Of a stretch of DNA of 64,000 bases, positions 54,166 through 62,840 are shown in pieces. The position numbers were made by a program, and so were the translations under genes. The stretch covers positions 4,216,001-4,280,000 of the forward strand of contig NZ_LR594659.1 of assembly GCF_901827155.1 (NCBI RefSeq), given 5' to 3'. The DNA comes from Variovorax sp. PBL-H6. GTDB lineage: Bacteria > Pseudomonadota > Gammaproteobacteria > Burkholderiales > Burkholderiaceae_C. The notes below the pieces were generated by a model that ran no database searches, had not been told where the DNA came from, and worked only from the letters and a program-made list of their open reading frames with translations. Each line of letters starts with the position of its first letter. The first letter of the stretch is position 1.

Positions 54166-55353
54166 TCAGGTGAAGTCTGAAGGGACGAAGATGTGGCCGT
54201 CCATGAGACGCCTTGCCGAACGACTGAGCGACACACTCCTGACGTGCCATCCACTCGCTGTCCGAACCGTCTCCGCACCGACCCGGGCCTTGCCCGAGGG
54301 ATGACCGAAGTGGACGGGCATCGTCTTGATTCCGAGCCGCTGCGGGACGGTACCGGGCACTGAGAGCGCCGCAGCCAGTGCCACCGCACCCGTTCCGGTC
54401 ATCGCATGGTGAAGAACACCCATCGACAGGATTCGCGCGAGCAACTGAACATCCGTCCATAGCACCCGAGAGCCGTTTGATGCCGTGTAGTCTTGCGGTG
54501 TGGCGACGAAAGCGAGCTTGGGCACATGCTGATGCCGTGCGGACGCTGCATGCACGTTCGGTGCAATGCCCATGGCGACGGCGCCGTGCGCGCGAATGGC
54601 TTCAAGCCGACTCAGAAGCGCCACGTCGCCGTTAACGTCAGCCTGAAGCTCGGTGCCGAGCAGGCCAAGGCTGCTCGCATCCACGAATATCGTGGGGTTA
54701 CCGGCGCTGATGTAGGTAGCATCCATGCGTCCGATGCCGGGAACGTCGAGTTCATCGACCACATTGCCCGTTGGGAACAAAGAGGCCGCTCCGTCGTCCG
54801 ATCCGCTGCCTGGATCAACGAAGTCCAGCTGCACTTCCGCAGCGGGAAAGGTGACACCATCGAGCCGAAACTGGCCCAGTTCCACGACCTCTCCAGCTTC
54901 AACGGGCACGCGCGCGACAATCAGCTTGCGGAGATTGGTTTGCCAGATCCGCACGACCGACAGACCGTCCGATTGAACGTCGATCAGCCCTCGGTGGATG
55001 GCGAACGGGCCCACGGCACCGGTCAGGTTGCCGCAGTTCCCACTCCAGTCGACATGGTCACCGTTGATCGGGACCTGCCCGAAGGTGTAGTCCACATCGC
55101 AGTTCGGCCGTTGGCTGCGGGCGATGACAACAATCTTGCTGGTGCTGGAAGTGGCTCCTCCCATTCCATCGATCTGTTTGCCGTATGCATCTGGACTTCC
55201 GACGACGCGCTGAAAGAATCTGTCGCGCGCCGCCGGATCGCTGCGCACGATCTCCGGAAGATCTTCCGCAAGGAAGAACGTCCCTTTGCTCGTCCCGCCG
55301 CGCATGTAGGTGGCGCGCACGCGGGATTGGCGCGGCGCGGTGCTACTGAGCAC
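54166..55353 (-). CDS. PrpF-family isomerase
   Basis: 395 residues from a GTG at 55353 that overlaps the upstream crotonase end by 11 bases; the open frame extends to 55578, but that leader does not look like protein. Signatures are RATYMRGGTSKGTFFLAED, lysine in SSTSKIVVIAR and cysteine in SGNCGNLTGAVGPFAIH. It is more diverged than the copies at 2014 and 14708 (KGTFF rather than KAxFF), so it was probably acquired independently. It supplies the isomerase step for module D, whose hydratase and lyase lie in the operon at 47167-51227. Confidence 0.86.
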   Translation of the reverse strand: MLSSTAPRQSRVRATYMRGGTSKGTFFLAEDLPEIVRSDPAARDRFFQRVVGSPDAYGKQIDGMGGATSSTSKIVVIARSQRPNCDVDYTFGQVPINGDHVDWSGNCGNLTGAVGPFAIHRGLIDVQSDGLSVVRIWQTNLRKLIVARVPVEAGEVVELGQFRLDGVTFPAAEVQLDFVDPGSGSDDGAASLFPTGNVVDELDVPGIGRMDATYISAGNPTIFVDASSLGLLGTELQADVNGDVALLSRLEAIRAHGAVAMGIAPNVHAASARHQHVPKLAFVATPQDYTASNGSRVLWTDVQLLARILSMGVLHHAMTGTGAVALAAALSVPGTVPQRLGIKTMPVHFGHPSGKARVGAETVRTASGWHVRSVSLSRSARRLMDGHIFVPSDFT

Positions 55354-56107
55354 GCCAGAAGCGCTCGTAGTCCGGCGCCCTCTTTTCCAGAAACGCGGTT
55401 GTACCTTCCTTGCGCTCCTCTGGATTCGAACGGCTGCGGCCCGATCGGGCCCAAGTCCAATCGACACCAATCCAACGTTCGAACTCCGCCTTGGCGGCCG
55501 CGATGCCGGTGGGGGGCGCGCTCGCGACGATGCTGTCAGCCAAAGCGACCGCCGCATCTTCCAGGCCCTCTGGCTCAATCACCACGTGGACCAATCCCAT
55601 CTGCTGAGCCTCGTTCGCCGAAAGCTTGCGCCGTGTGAAGGCCAAAGCTTTTGCACGCGCGACGCCGATGAGCGCAGGCAACCGCGCGAGCGCAGTGTTG
55701 GGAAGAACCCCGTGGCCCAACTCTGGCAGTACGAAAAATGCCTTGCTGGATGCCACGATCGCATCGCAGCAAAGCGTGAGTTCGAAGCCTCCGCCGTAAG
55801 CGCCGCCGTTGACGGCAGCGATGACGGGCCGGGTCTCCTTCGTCAGTGCCTCGAACAGCTCGAAAGGGCTACCTGGAGGTGCGGTTCTGTTGTTAGAGCT
55901 TTCCTTGTTCATTGCGGCGAGATCGGCGCCGGCACTGAATACTGTCGATGCAGACATCAGCACAATCGCCCGCACGCCTTCGACACGGCTTTCTTGGATG
56001 GCCTTGATGGTGTCGGCAACGAGTTGCACGGACAGCGCATTCCGCCGCTCATGGTCCGTCATAGTGACCACAAGCACGTCGCCGCGCCTTTCGGTTGAGA
56101 TCGTCAT
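55343..56107 (-). CDS. Enoyl-CoA hydratase/isomerase-family protein
   Basis: 254 residues starting MTISTERRGDVLVVTMTDHE. Oxyanion loops are STVFSAGADLAAMNKESS and VNGGAYGGGFELTLCCD. The phrase FFVLPELGHGVLPNTALARL keeps a glutamate at the catalytic region. The C-terminus EKRAPDYERFWRAQ is typical of full-length crotonases. A GTG at 56116 could add three residues. Sits between the hydrolase and PrpF genes with short overlap or gap, inside the nine-gene operon. Likely hydrates an enoyl-CoA produced by the dehydrogenase at 57978, giving the beta-hydroxyacyl-CoA that the thiolase-like/DUF35 pair could cleave. Confidence 0.9.
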   Translation of the reverse strand: MTISTERRGDVLVVTMTDHERRNALSVQLVADTIKAIQESRVEGVRAIVLMSASTVFSAGADLAAMNKESSNNRTAPPGSPFELFEALTKETRPVIAAVNGGAYGGGFELTLCCDAIVASSKAFFVLPELGHGVLPNTALARLPALIGVARAKALAFTRRKLSANEAQQMGLVHVVIEPEGLEDAAVALADSIVASAPPTGIAAAKAEFERWIGVDWTWARSGRSRSNPEERKEGTTAFLEKRAPDYERFWRAQ

Positions 56108-56112
56108 AGCGG

Positions 56113-56997
56113 TCACTTTCCTGCGGCAGGGTAAAGGAAGGGGAGGATGGCGGCCGCAAACTCCTGCGGTCGCATTTCGAGAGCCAGACCGTCGCTCTCA
56201 GTCAGTTGCGCCACTACGGCACCAGCGATCAGCGAGCAGATGCGAGACGCCTGCCCCCCAATGTGTTTCTCCTGGGCAGTCAGGAGCTCAAGAATCATTG
56301 TGGGAACTTTGATGCGTCCATAGGCAGCCGCGAGGTCGTAGGCCATGACCGCCTCGTAGACGGGCACACAACTGCGCCATCCCTGTACAAAGTCGATGAT
56401 CCGAGCTTCGGCGTTCTCAACGTCGTTAGGGCTTACCACTGCCGAGTGCAGCATTGCTTTGGGCCACCAGATTTCGGAAGCGTTGATCTGGGCGTTCAAC
56501 CAGTCGCGCACCAGATTGCTACCATCGCTTGAAGCGAGATAGTGGTTCTTGTATTTGTCGAACCACGGTTGGATCGCCTTGTTGCGCTCCTCCACTTCCG
56601 GAATGATGCTGTGCGACTGGCCGGCTAATACAAGACGCCGGATTCGCTGCGGATAGTCGGCGGCGAGCGCGGCTGCGAGCTTGTTGCCGGTATGCAGCCC
56701 GAACACATCCGTTTGCCCGATGTCCAGCGCGTCCAGGAAATTCGACATGCAGCGCGCGATTCGCTCGATCTTCAAAGGCTGCGGTAGGTCGTGGGAGTTG
56801 CCGAAGCCCGGCATGTCGACGGCAATCGGTCGGCAGTAAGGCGCCAGGAGAGCCATCAGCCGGAGGTAGCAGCGATGTGTGCGCGGCGTCGCGCTTAAGA
56901 GCAGCAAGGGGAATCCCTCCCCTGCCTCGGCATAGTGAACCTGCCCGTCGGGGGTGTCTGCGTACGCCATGCGCACTGTGGAACGTTCAGTTGGCAT
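56113..56997 (-). CDS. Alpha/beta-hydrolase-fold protein with GxHxG elbow
   Basis: 294 residues from the ATG at 56997, behind GAGGGTGGG; it overlaps the receptor stop by eleven bases. It is a paralogue of the protein at 12166: LLLLSATPRTHRCY, VDMPGFGNSHD, VFGLHTGNKLAAALAA, GQSHSIIPEVEERN and FVQGWRS align in order. The nucleophile elbow again has histidine in place of serine. Both copies lie near an acyl-CoA-forming enzyme and a PrpF-like gene, so they probably take part in the same kind of step in each module. The reaction is unknown. Confidence 0.83.
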   Translation of the reverse strand: MPTERSTVRMAYADTPDGQVHYAEAGEGFPLLLLSATPRTHRCYLRLMALLAPYCRPIAVDMPGFGNSHDLPQPLKIERIARCMSNFLDALDIGQTDVFGLHTGNKLAAALAADYPQRIRRLVLAGQSHSIIPEVEERNKAIQPWFDKYKNHYLASSDGSNLVRDWLNAQINASEIWWPKAMLHSAVVSPNDVENAEARIIDFVQGWRSCVPVYEAVMAYDLAAAYGRIKVPTMILELLTAQEKHIGGQASRICSLIAGAVVAQLTESDGLALEMRPQEFAAAILPFLYPAAGK

Positions 56998-57955
56998 GGA
57001 TCCCACCCTCGCGTATCACCTTGCCGTACTTGGCGATGTCCTTGAGCAGAACACTGCGGAATTCCGTCGAAGTCGTGCCTACCGGCGTTATGCCCAAGGT
57101 GTCAAACCTCTCGCGGATATCAGGTGCCGATAGCGCGGTATTGACTGTCATACCGATCTTTTGAACGACTGCCGGCGGCATGCGTGCCGGCCCGAACAGC
57201 CCCCACCAGACCGTGATGTCGAAACCAGGGACGCCGGCCTCGGTCATCGTCGGCACATCTGGCAGCTCCCGGATGCGTTTGCCAGACGTCACTCCGACCG
57301 GCCGCAGCTGACCCGCCCTGATATGCGGCAATGCGGAAGGCAGCGGCTCGAACATCATTGTCACCTGCCCACCCAGCAGGTCGTTCATCGCGGGAGCGGA
57401 GCCCTTGTAGGGGACATGCGTCAGATCCACCTTCCCCAGCTGCCGCAGCATCTCTCCGGCCAGATGTGGGCTGGAACCGGCTCCCGTGGAAGCGAAGGAA
57501 AGCTTGCCCGGCTGCGATCGAGCTGTGTTCAGCAATTCCGCGAGAGTCTTTTCCGGTTGGTCCTGCCGCACGACCAACACCAAGGTGCTTTCGCCGACCA
57601 GGGTGATGGGCGTGAAGTCGCGGTCGGCGTCGAAGGGCAGCTTTTCGTAAAGCGCGTTGGCCATGGAATGCGTGGTCGCATTCATGATTAACGTGTACCC
57701 ATCCGCCGGCGATCTGGCCACGTAGTCGCTGGCGATCGTGCCGCTTGCGCCCGGGCGGTTCTCGACAATGACGGGCTGGCCCAGTGCCGCCGATACTTTC
57801 TGGCCAAGGGCCCGTGCAATGATGTCATTCGGTCCTCCGGGGGCATATCCGACGACGATCTTTACAACCTTCTTCGGCCATTCCGCAGCGGGTATCTGGG
57901 CAGCAGCGGCGGATGCCATTGCAGCAAGGGCGAGCACGAGCAGTAACTTTTTCAT
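56987..57955 (-). CDS. Bug/TctC-family receptor
   Basis: 322 residues starting MKKLLLVLALAAMASAAAAQ, a textbook Sec signal. Loops are VVGYAPGGPNDIIAR, ENRPGASGTIASDY, PADGYTLIMN and HVPYKGSAPAMNDL. Late phrase FDITVWWGLFGPARMP links it to the receptor at 48853. AAGGAGACAAGAC precedes the start. It lies between the acyl-CoA dehydrogenase and the hydrolase in the nine-gene operon. Confidence 0.91.
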   Translation of the reverse strand: MKKLLLVLALAAMASAAAAQIPAAEWPKKVVKIVVGYAPGGPNDIIARALGQKVSAALGQPVIVENRPGASGTIASDYVARSPADGYTLIMNATTHSMANALYEKLPFDADRDFTPITLVGESTLVLVVRQDQPEKTLAELLNTARSQPGKLSFASTGAGSSPHLAGEMLRQLGKVDLTHVPYKGSAPAMNDLLGGQVTMMFEPLPSALPHIRAGQLRPVGVTSGKRIRELPDVPTMTEAGVPGFDITVWWGLFGPARMPPAVVQKIGMTVNTALSAPDIRERFDTLGITPVGTTSTEFRSVLLKDIAKYGKVIREGGIHAN

Positions 57956-57977
57956 GTCTTGTCTCCTTTTCTGACAT

Positions 57978-59120
57978 CTACTTCAGCAGGTCGCGGGAAA
58001 TCAGCATGCGGTGGACTTCCGAAGTGCCTTCACCGATGCGATAGTGGCGTACGTCACGGTAGAACCGTTCGAGGTTGAAACCGCGCATCAATGCCATTCC
58101 TCCGTGGATCTGCACGGACCTGTCCGCGATGCGGCCCACCATTTCTGAGCAGTAGAGCTTGCACATGCTTGCGGCTGTACCGATGTCCTCCCCGGCTTCC
58201 ACGCTGCGCAAGGTTTGGTACACCAGCGCGCGCGCCAGCTTGAGCTCTGTGGCAGAGTCGGCGAGCATCCACTGGATGGCTTGGCGCTCGGCCAGAGGCT
58301 TACCGAAGGTCTGCCTGTCTTTCGCATGCTGCACTGCCATTTCAAGCATTCGATCTGCGGCACCAATGCATGAGCAGGCGACACCCAGTCGACCGCTGGT
58401 TAGAGATCCCATTGCGATCTTGAAGCCGTCTCCGGGCTCACCTAGAAGCGCGGAGTCCGGAACATGACAGTCGTCGAATGTCAGCTCGCCAAGCTTGATC
58501 GCGTCCGAGCCGATCGTGGTGTCTGTACGGGTGACGGTGAAGCCCGGTGTACCTTTCTCGACCAGAAAGGCGCTGATGCCGCCACGTGCGCGTTTCTGTT
58601 TGTCAGTGAGGGCGATCACCAGAATCAACTCGGCGCTGTTGCCCCCGCTGATGTAATGTTTGCTGCCGTTGATGACCCATCCGTTCTCGGTCTTCTTCGC
58701 CGTGGTGGAGATCGCGGCTGAATCCGAACCGGCACCCGGCTCGGTCAATCCGAAGGCGGCGCGCCACTCGCCGCGCGCCAGCTTCGGAAGATAACGGTCC
58801 TGCTGCTCTGCAGTGCCGCTGCGCGCAATAGCCAGCGGCGCCAGCCCGCTGGTGTAGTCCAGCAGCATGGTAAAGACTCGGCTTGATCGGCTGAACTCTT
58901 CTAGAGCAAGGCAATAGGTACTCATGTCGAAGCCGCCTCCACCGTAGTTCTGAGGTAGCTGCATGCCCAGGTAGCCTGCATCGCGCATCAGCGACCAGGC
59001 CTCGGCAGGGACTTCGCCGATGCGGTCAATCTCCAGCGCCAGCGGCTCGAGCTGCTCCTGGGTGAACTTGCGTAGCGCGCTGCGGACTTCGGCGAGGTCG
59101 GGGTTGATTTCCATTTGCAT
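57978..59120 (-). CDS. Acyl-CoA dehydrogenase
   Basis: 380 residues starting MQMEINPDLAEVRSALRKFT, standard length. FAD/substrate motifs are FGLTEPGAGSDSAA and NGSKHYISGGNSAE; the C-terminal signature is HYRIGEGTSEVHRMLISRD, where the glutamate before GTSE is at the catalytic-base position. This argues for ordinary alpha,beta-dehydrogenation and against a desulfinase-like variant, in which that base is altered. The start at 59120 removes 28 unlikely residues of the longer frame. Flanked by two receptors; probable substrate is the CoA ester from the synthetase at 60173. Confidence 0.92.
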   Translation of the reverse strand: MQMEINPDLAEVRSALRKFTQEQLEPLALEIDRIGEVPAEAWSLMRDAGYLGMQLPQNYGGGGFDMSTYCLALEEFSRSSRVFTMLLDYTSGLAPLAIARSGTAEQQDRYLPKLARGEWRAAFGLTEPGAGSDSAAISTTAKKTENGWVINGSKHYISGGNSAELILVIALTDKQKRARGGISAFLVEKGTPGFTVTRTDTTIGSDAIKLGELTFDDCHVPDSALLGEPGDGFKIAMGSLTSGRLGVACSCIGAADRMLEMAVQHAKDRQTFGKPLAERQAIQWMLADSATELKLARALVYQTLRSVEAGEDIGTAASMCKLYCSEMVGRIADRSVQIHGGMALMRGFNLERFYRDVRHYRIGEGTSEVHRMLISRDLLK

Positions 59121-59154
59121 TGAGACGGCTCTTCGGTAGTTGCGGGATTGGCAC

Positions 59155-60138
59155 TCAGTCGGTGGTGATGTTGTTGTCCTTGACGAGCTTGGCGAACTTG
59201 CCAAGTTCGCTTTTGATGCGCTGCGCGAACTGTGCCGGCGTGCTCAGCTCCAAGTCTTGACCGGCTGCGCGGTACACCGACGCAACATCCGGATGGCGCA
59301 AGCCCTCGACAACAGTGCGATATATCTTGTCCACGATGGCAGGCGCAGTCCCTCCGGGCGCGAGCAGCGCATACCACGACACCATTTCCACGCCCGGCAG
59401 CGTTTCAGCGATGGCTGGGACGCTGGGCATCTGCGGTGAACGCTTGAGCGTCGTGACGGCGATGGGGCGGATGCGGCCGGCAGCAACGTGAGGCACGATG
59501 CCGGCAATGTTCAAGAAAGTCATGCTGATCTGGCCACCCATGAGGTCGGTCAGCACCTGGCCTGCGCCCTTGTAGGGGACGTGGGTCATCTGAAAGCCAC
59601 CGGCGGCTTTAAGCATCTCGCCCGCCAGATGCGTGGTGCTGCCATTGCCTACGGACCCGAAGGTCAGAGCGCCCGGTTGTGCCTTGCCGTAGGCAATCAG
59701 GTCGGCGACGGAATGAATGGGCAGATCCGCCCGCACCGCCAGGACCAGCGCTGCCGACGTGATTTGGGTGATGGGTGTGAAATCCTTGACGGGGTCGTAC
59801 GGCGTGCCCTTGCCGATCGTTGGGGAGATGGTGTTTGGTCCGGTCTGGCCGAGCAACAATGTGTAGCCATCAGGCGGGGCTTTGGCGACGAAGGCGCTGC
59901 CAATAACGGCGTTTGCGCCGGGGCGGTGATCCAGGATGACGGGTTGTCCCCAAGCCTTAGCAAGGATGTCCGCGATGGGCCGTCCGACGATTTCGCCGGG
60001 ACCTCCCGGCGTCCAGGGATTGACCAACTTGATGACGCGATCCGGATAGGTGCTCGTGGATTGAGCGAAGGCGCCCGGAAGCAAGGCCGCGCCAAAGGCG
60101 CCCAGCATCGCGCGCCGGATGTTGAAAGTGTTTCGCAT
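59155..60138 (-). CDS. Bug/TctC-family receptor
   Basis: 327 residues starting MRNTFNIRRAMLGAFGAAL, with AAGGAGAT upstream and signal cleavage after AFAQS. Loops differ from the pattern: NPWTPGGPGEIVGR, DHRPGANAVIGSAF, PPDGYTLLLG and HVPYKGAGQVLTDL. NPWTPGGPGE in place of VPYPPGG suggests a distinct ligand from its operon mate at 56987. It lies 34 bases after the synthetase stop. Confidence 0.9.
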   Translation of the reverse strand: MRNTFNIRRAMLGAFGAALLPGAFAQSTSTYPDRVIKLVNPWTPGGPGEIVGRPIADILAKAWGQPVILDHRPGANAVIGSAFVAKAPPDGYTLLLGQTGPNTISPTIGKGTPYDPVKDFTPITQITSAALVLAVRADLPIHSVADLIAYGKAQPGALTFGSVGNGSTTHLAGEMLKAAGGFQMTHVPYKGAGQVLTDLMGGQISMTFLNIAGIVPHVAAGRIRPIAVTTLKRSPQMPSVPAIAETLPGVEMVSWYALLAPGGTAPAIVDKIYRTVVEGLRHPDVASVYRAAGQDLELSTPAQFAQRIKSELGKFAKLVKDNNITTD

Positions 60139-60172
60139 TTTTATCTCCTTGGATTGGCCGATGTGGTTTTGG

Positions 60173-62332
60173 CTAACGAGGACGACAGCCAATCACCAAC
60201 GCGTCTACGGCTCGGACGCCCTGCCCCTTGTGCTGAACCACCAGTGGGTTGATGTCGATCTCCCGGATAGTCGGTCCGTAGTCGACGCCCAGTCGCGACA
60301 GGGCGACGATGGCTCCTACAACCGCTTCGGCGTCGTAGCCGGCCTGCCCGCGCGTTCCTGCAAGGATCGGCCAGATTCGCAACGACTGCAGCATGTCGTG
60401 CGCAGTCGCTACGTCCACAGGCGCAACACGCCGTGCGACGTCGTTCATGACTTCCACATAAATGCCGCCGTGCCCGACGGTCACGACCGATCCAAACACT
60501 GGGTCATGGACCAGTCCGAGCAGCAATTCGATCCCGGGCGGCACCATCTCCTGCACCAGCACGCCCCGGATGTCTGCCTGTGGCGCGTAGCGTTTGGCAG
60601 CGTCCATCACTTCAGCGAACCCCGCCCGAACAGCATCTGGGCTGGCAAGGCCCAGGCGGATGGCACCAGCCTCGGTCTTGTGAAGGATGTCGGGCGACTC
60701 GATCTTCAAAGCAACTGTTGCACCGATGCGCATCGCGACGTCTGCTGCAGCATCTGCTGTAGTGGCCAGCGCCTCGACCGTCACCGCCACGCCATAAGTT
60801 GCGACAAGCGCCTTGGACTCACGCTCGGTCAATGCGCCGGCCCGCAAAAGGCTGAGCACGGAGGGATCGAGGCTTCGCACTGGGGCTGCAACGTCCTGCG
60901 CGCCAGCTAGCAATTTCTCTCGCGCGGTCGCCAGCCATGCGCTCGCGGCAATGGCACGAAAACAGCGGCGGGTATCGTCGAACACCGGCACCCCCTGGCG
61001 CACGAGGTCGGACAACCGGAGGCTCGAATCATCAACACAGCTGCCCGTCCAGAGCACAACCGTCGGCTTGGCGCCGGTGGTGGCCATCTCCGTCAACGCA
61101 TCGAACTCGACTCGCTTGGTCATCGTGACGACCGGCACAAACGTGTCGATGTGCTCTTCCTCCAAGATGACCTGACCGACAACCACAAGCGCGTCGTCGC
61201 GTCCAACTGCTGCGGCGGTAAGATCCAGGGGGTTGCTTGTCTTACCGAAATTGGGTAATTGCTGTTGCAGACGCGTGCCACAAGCGTCGCTCAGCGGTGG
61301 CCACTCCAATCCGTAGTCGTTGGCAGTGTCCACTGCGATGACCAAGCTACCCCCAGAAACGGATGCCGCCGCAACGTTGCGGCCGCGCGGGCGGTTCTTT
61401 CTCCGCAGCAACCGTGCAAACTCACAGAGATCCTCGGTATCGTGCACCCGCAAGATGCCCCACTGCTCCAACGCCGCATCTGCAATTTCGTCCGCTCCGG
61501 TGATGGAACCAGTATGTGATGCGGCCGCCGCGCTTCCCGCCGCGCTTCGCCCCACCTTGAGCATGACGATGGGCTTGTCCAGCGCCGCTGCCTTCAGGGC
61601 CAGCTTGCGCAGACGTTCGCCGCTCGAGATACGTTCAGCAACCACCAAGACAACCTTGGTGCTTTCGCTTTCCACCATGAAGTCGATGTAGTCCAACAGG
61701 TCCAGATCCGCGTCGTTGCCGCTGCTGACCTGGTAGCTGATGCCGAGTCCGCTTTGCATCGCACGCCACATGACGTTGATCTGTCCAGCACCTCCGCTCT
61801 GGCTGGCGATCGCAATGTCGCCATGCGGACTATGACCACCGCTTATTGCAAAGGTCGAGGACAACGCGAATCGGTCTACGAAACTGATGACCCCATTGCA
61901 ATTAGGTCCCATCACGCGGATTCCGGTGTCGCGACAGATTTGCTGCAGTCGCGCTTGCTCGCGCTCGCCTTCCGGGGTCGCCGTCTCCGAAAAACCGGCA
62001 GAGAACACCGTCGCGAAGGGAATTCCTAGCCGACCGCATTGCTCAAGGACATCCAGCGCCGCACTCCCGGAAAGCGCTATGCCAACATGGTCTGGCACCT
62101 CAGGCAGCTTGTCGACCGAAGCAAAGCAAGGACGGTTGAACAGACGATCACGCTTGGGATTGATCGGCATGACGCGACCGCCAAAGCCGAAATTCAACAG
62201 GTTCGCGAAGCACTTGCCACCGAACTTCGACGCATCTTCTGTTGCTCCTACGAATGCCACACTCCGTGGCGCGAAGAACCGATGCAAGGAAAGTGAATTG
62301 CCTATCACGGGTTCACCAGAGGGAAATCTCAT
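60173..62332 (-). CDS. NDP-forming acyl-CoA synthetase (fused alpha-beta type)
   Basis: 719 residues. Domain order: CoA-binding Rossmann domain (about 15-110) with RSVAFVGATEDASKFGGK, succinyl-CoA-ligase-like domains (about 135-440) with GDIAIASQSGGAGQINVM, and an ATP-grasp domain (about 490-715) with ALKIESPDILHKTEAGAIRL and VTVGHGGIYVEVMNDVA. Such acetate/acyl-CoA ligases (Acs/PimA/feruloyl-CoA type) activate acids with ATP, giving ADP and phosphate. First gene of the nine-gene operon. The ATG at 62332 has AGGAG ten bases upstream; a TTG two codons earlier is closer. Operator-like motifs lie 18-55 bases upstream. Confidence 0.9.
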   Translation of the reverse strand: MRFPSGEPVIGNSLSLHRFFAPRSVAFVGATEDASKFGGKCFANLLNFGFGGRVMPINPKRDRLFNRPCFASVDKLPEVPDHVGIALSGSAALDVLEQCGRLGIPFATVFSAGFSETATPEGEREQARLQQICRDTGIRVMGPNCNGVISFVDRFALSSTFAISGGHSPHGDIAIASQSGGAGQINVMWRAMQSGLGISYQVSSGNDADLDLLDYIDFMVESESTKVVLVVAERISSGERLRKLALKAAALDKPIVMLKVGRSAAGSAAAASHTGSITGADEIADAALEQWGILRVHDTEDLCEFARLLRRKNRPRGRNVAAASVSGGSLVIAVDTANDYGLEWPPLSDACGTRLQQQLPNFGKTSNPLDLTAAAVGRDDALVVVGQVILEEEHIDTFVPVVTMTKRVEFDALTEMATTGAKPTVVLWTGSCVDDSSLRLSDLVRQGVPVFDDTRRCFRAIAASAWLATAREKLLAGAQDVAAPVRSLDPSVLSLLRAGALTERESKALVATYGVAVTVEALATTADAAADVAMRIGATVALKIESPDILHKTEAGAIRLGLASPDAVRAGFAEVMDAAKRYAPQADIRGVLVQEMVPPGIELLLGLVHDPVFGSVVTVGHGGIYVEVMNDVARRVAPVDVATAHDMLQSLRIWPILAGTRGQAGYDAEAVVGAIVALSRLGVDYGPTIREIDINPLVVQHKGQGVRAVDALVIGCRPR

Positions 62333-62349
62333 CGGCAAGGGTCTCCTTA

Positions 62350-62387
62350 ATTCGCTGTACGAATCGTTAATTCATTTGTTGATTCAT
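62350..62387. promoter_or_regulatory. Operator-like repeats before the synthetase operon
   Basis: ATTCGCTGTACGAATC (62350-62365) matches the motif at 51285 and 51305. It is followed by ATTCATTTGTTGATTCAT (62370-62387), with two direct ATTCAT copies like those in the IclR leader palindrome. Presence before both module D operons supports joint control by the IclR protein encoded at 51469. Confidence 0.65.
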
Positions 62388-62573
62388 CTAAGCACAGTAA
62401 GCCGAAGGCCGTCAACACGGGGATCTTTGGGAATCTGTATGGATCAGTCGGCGGTGCTGGCTAAACGTTCGACGTGATCCTTTATCAGCCACCCATGACG
62501 GACGCTGGAGATCAGCGGCGAGGAAGGATGATTGATTCGCTCCACTTTGTGCAAGTGGGCTCAAGATCAAACC

Positions 62574-62840
62574 CTAATGAACTGTTGGCTGCAGCGCGGC
62601 CAACTCCAGAACGAGGGCTCCTGAATCGCGATTGATGTCACGGATGGTGAAGGCGCGCGCATCTCCCGTGGGCAGAATGACCGTCACCCACTCCGCAGGT
62701 GCATGGGCCCCATCGGTCTTCAGGAACTGCGTCGCGCAGGCCCGGCCCAACTTGATGGATTGCATCTGAGGCGCCAACCTCTGGACGGCAACCACGTGCA
62801 CTTCAACACGTGTGCGCTTCGACCATAAGAACTCAATCAC
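62574..62840 (-). pseudogene. Truncated siderophore-interacting protein (FAD-binding domain)
   Basis: 88 residues starting MIEFLWSKRTRVEVHVVAVQ, then APAEWVTVILPTGDARAFTI and RDINRDSGALVLELA before an early stop. This is the N-terminal FAD-binding half of siderophore-interacting ferric reductases; the NAD-binding half is missing and the R-x-Y-T flavin motif is degraded to RAFTI. It overlaps the end of the MFS remnant, as in a former operon of exporter and reductase. Not functional. Confidence 0.68.

Noticed and set aside
57978..59120. Acyl-CoA dehydrogenase as a 3-sulfinopropionyl-CoA desulfinase completing the module C sulfur route
   Set aside because: The GEGTSE signature keeps the catalytic glutamate expected of ordinary dehydrogenases, and the gene lies in another operon under a different regulator.
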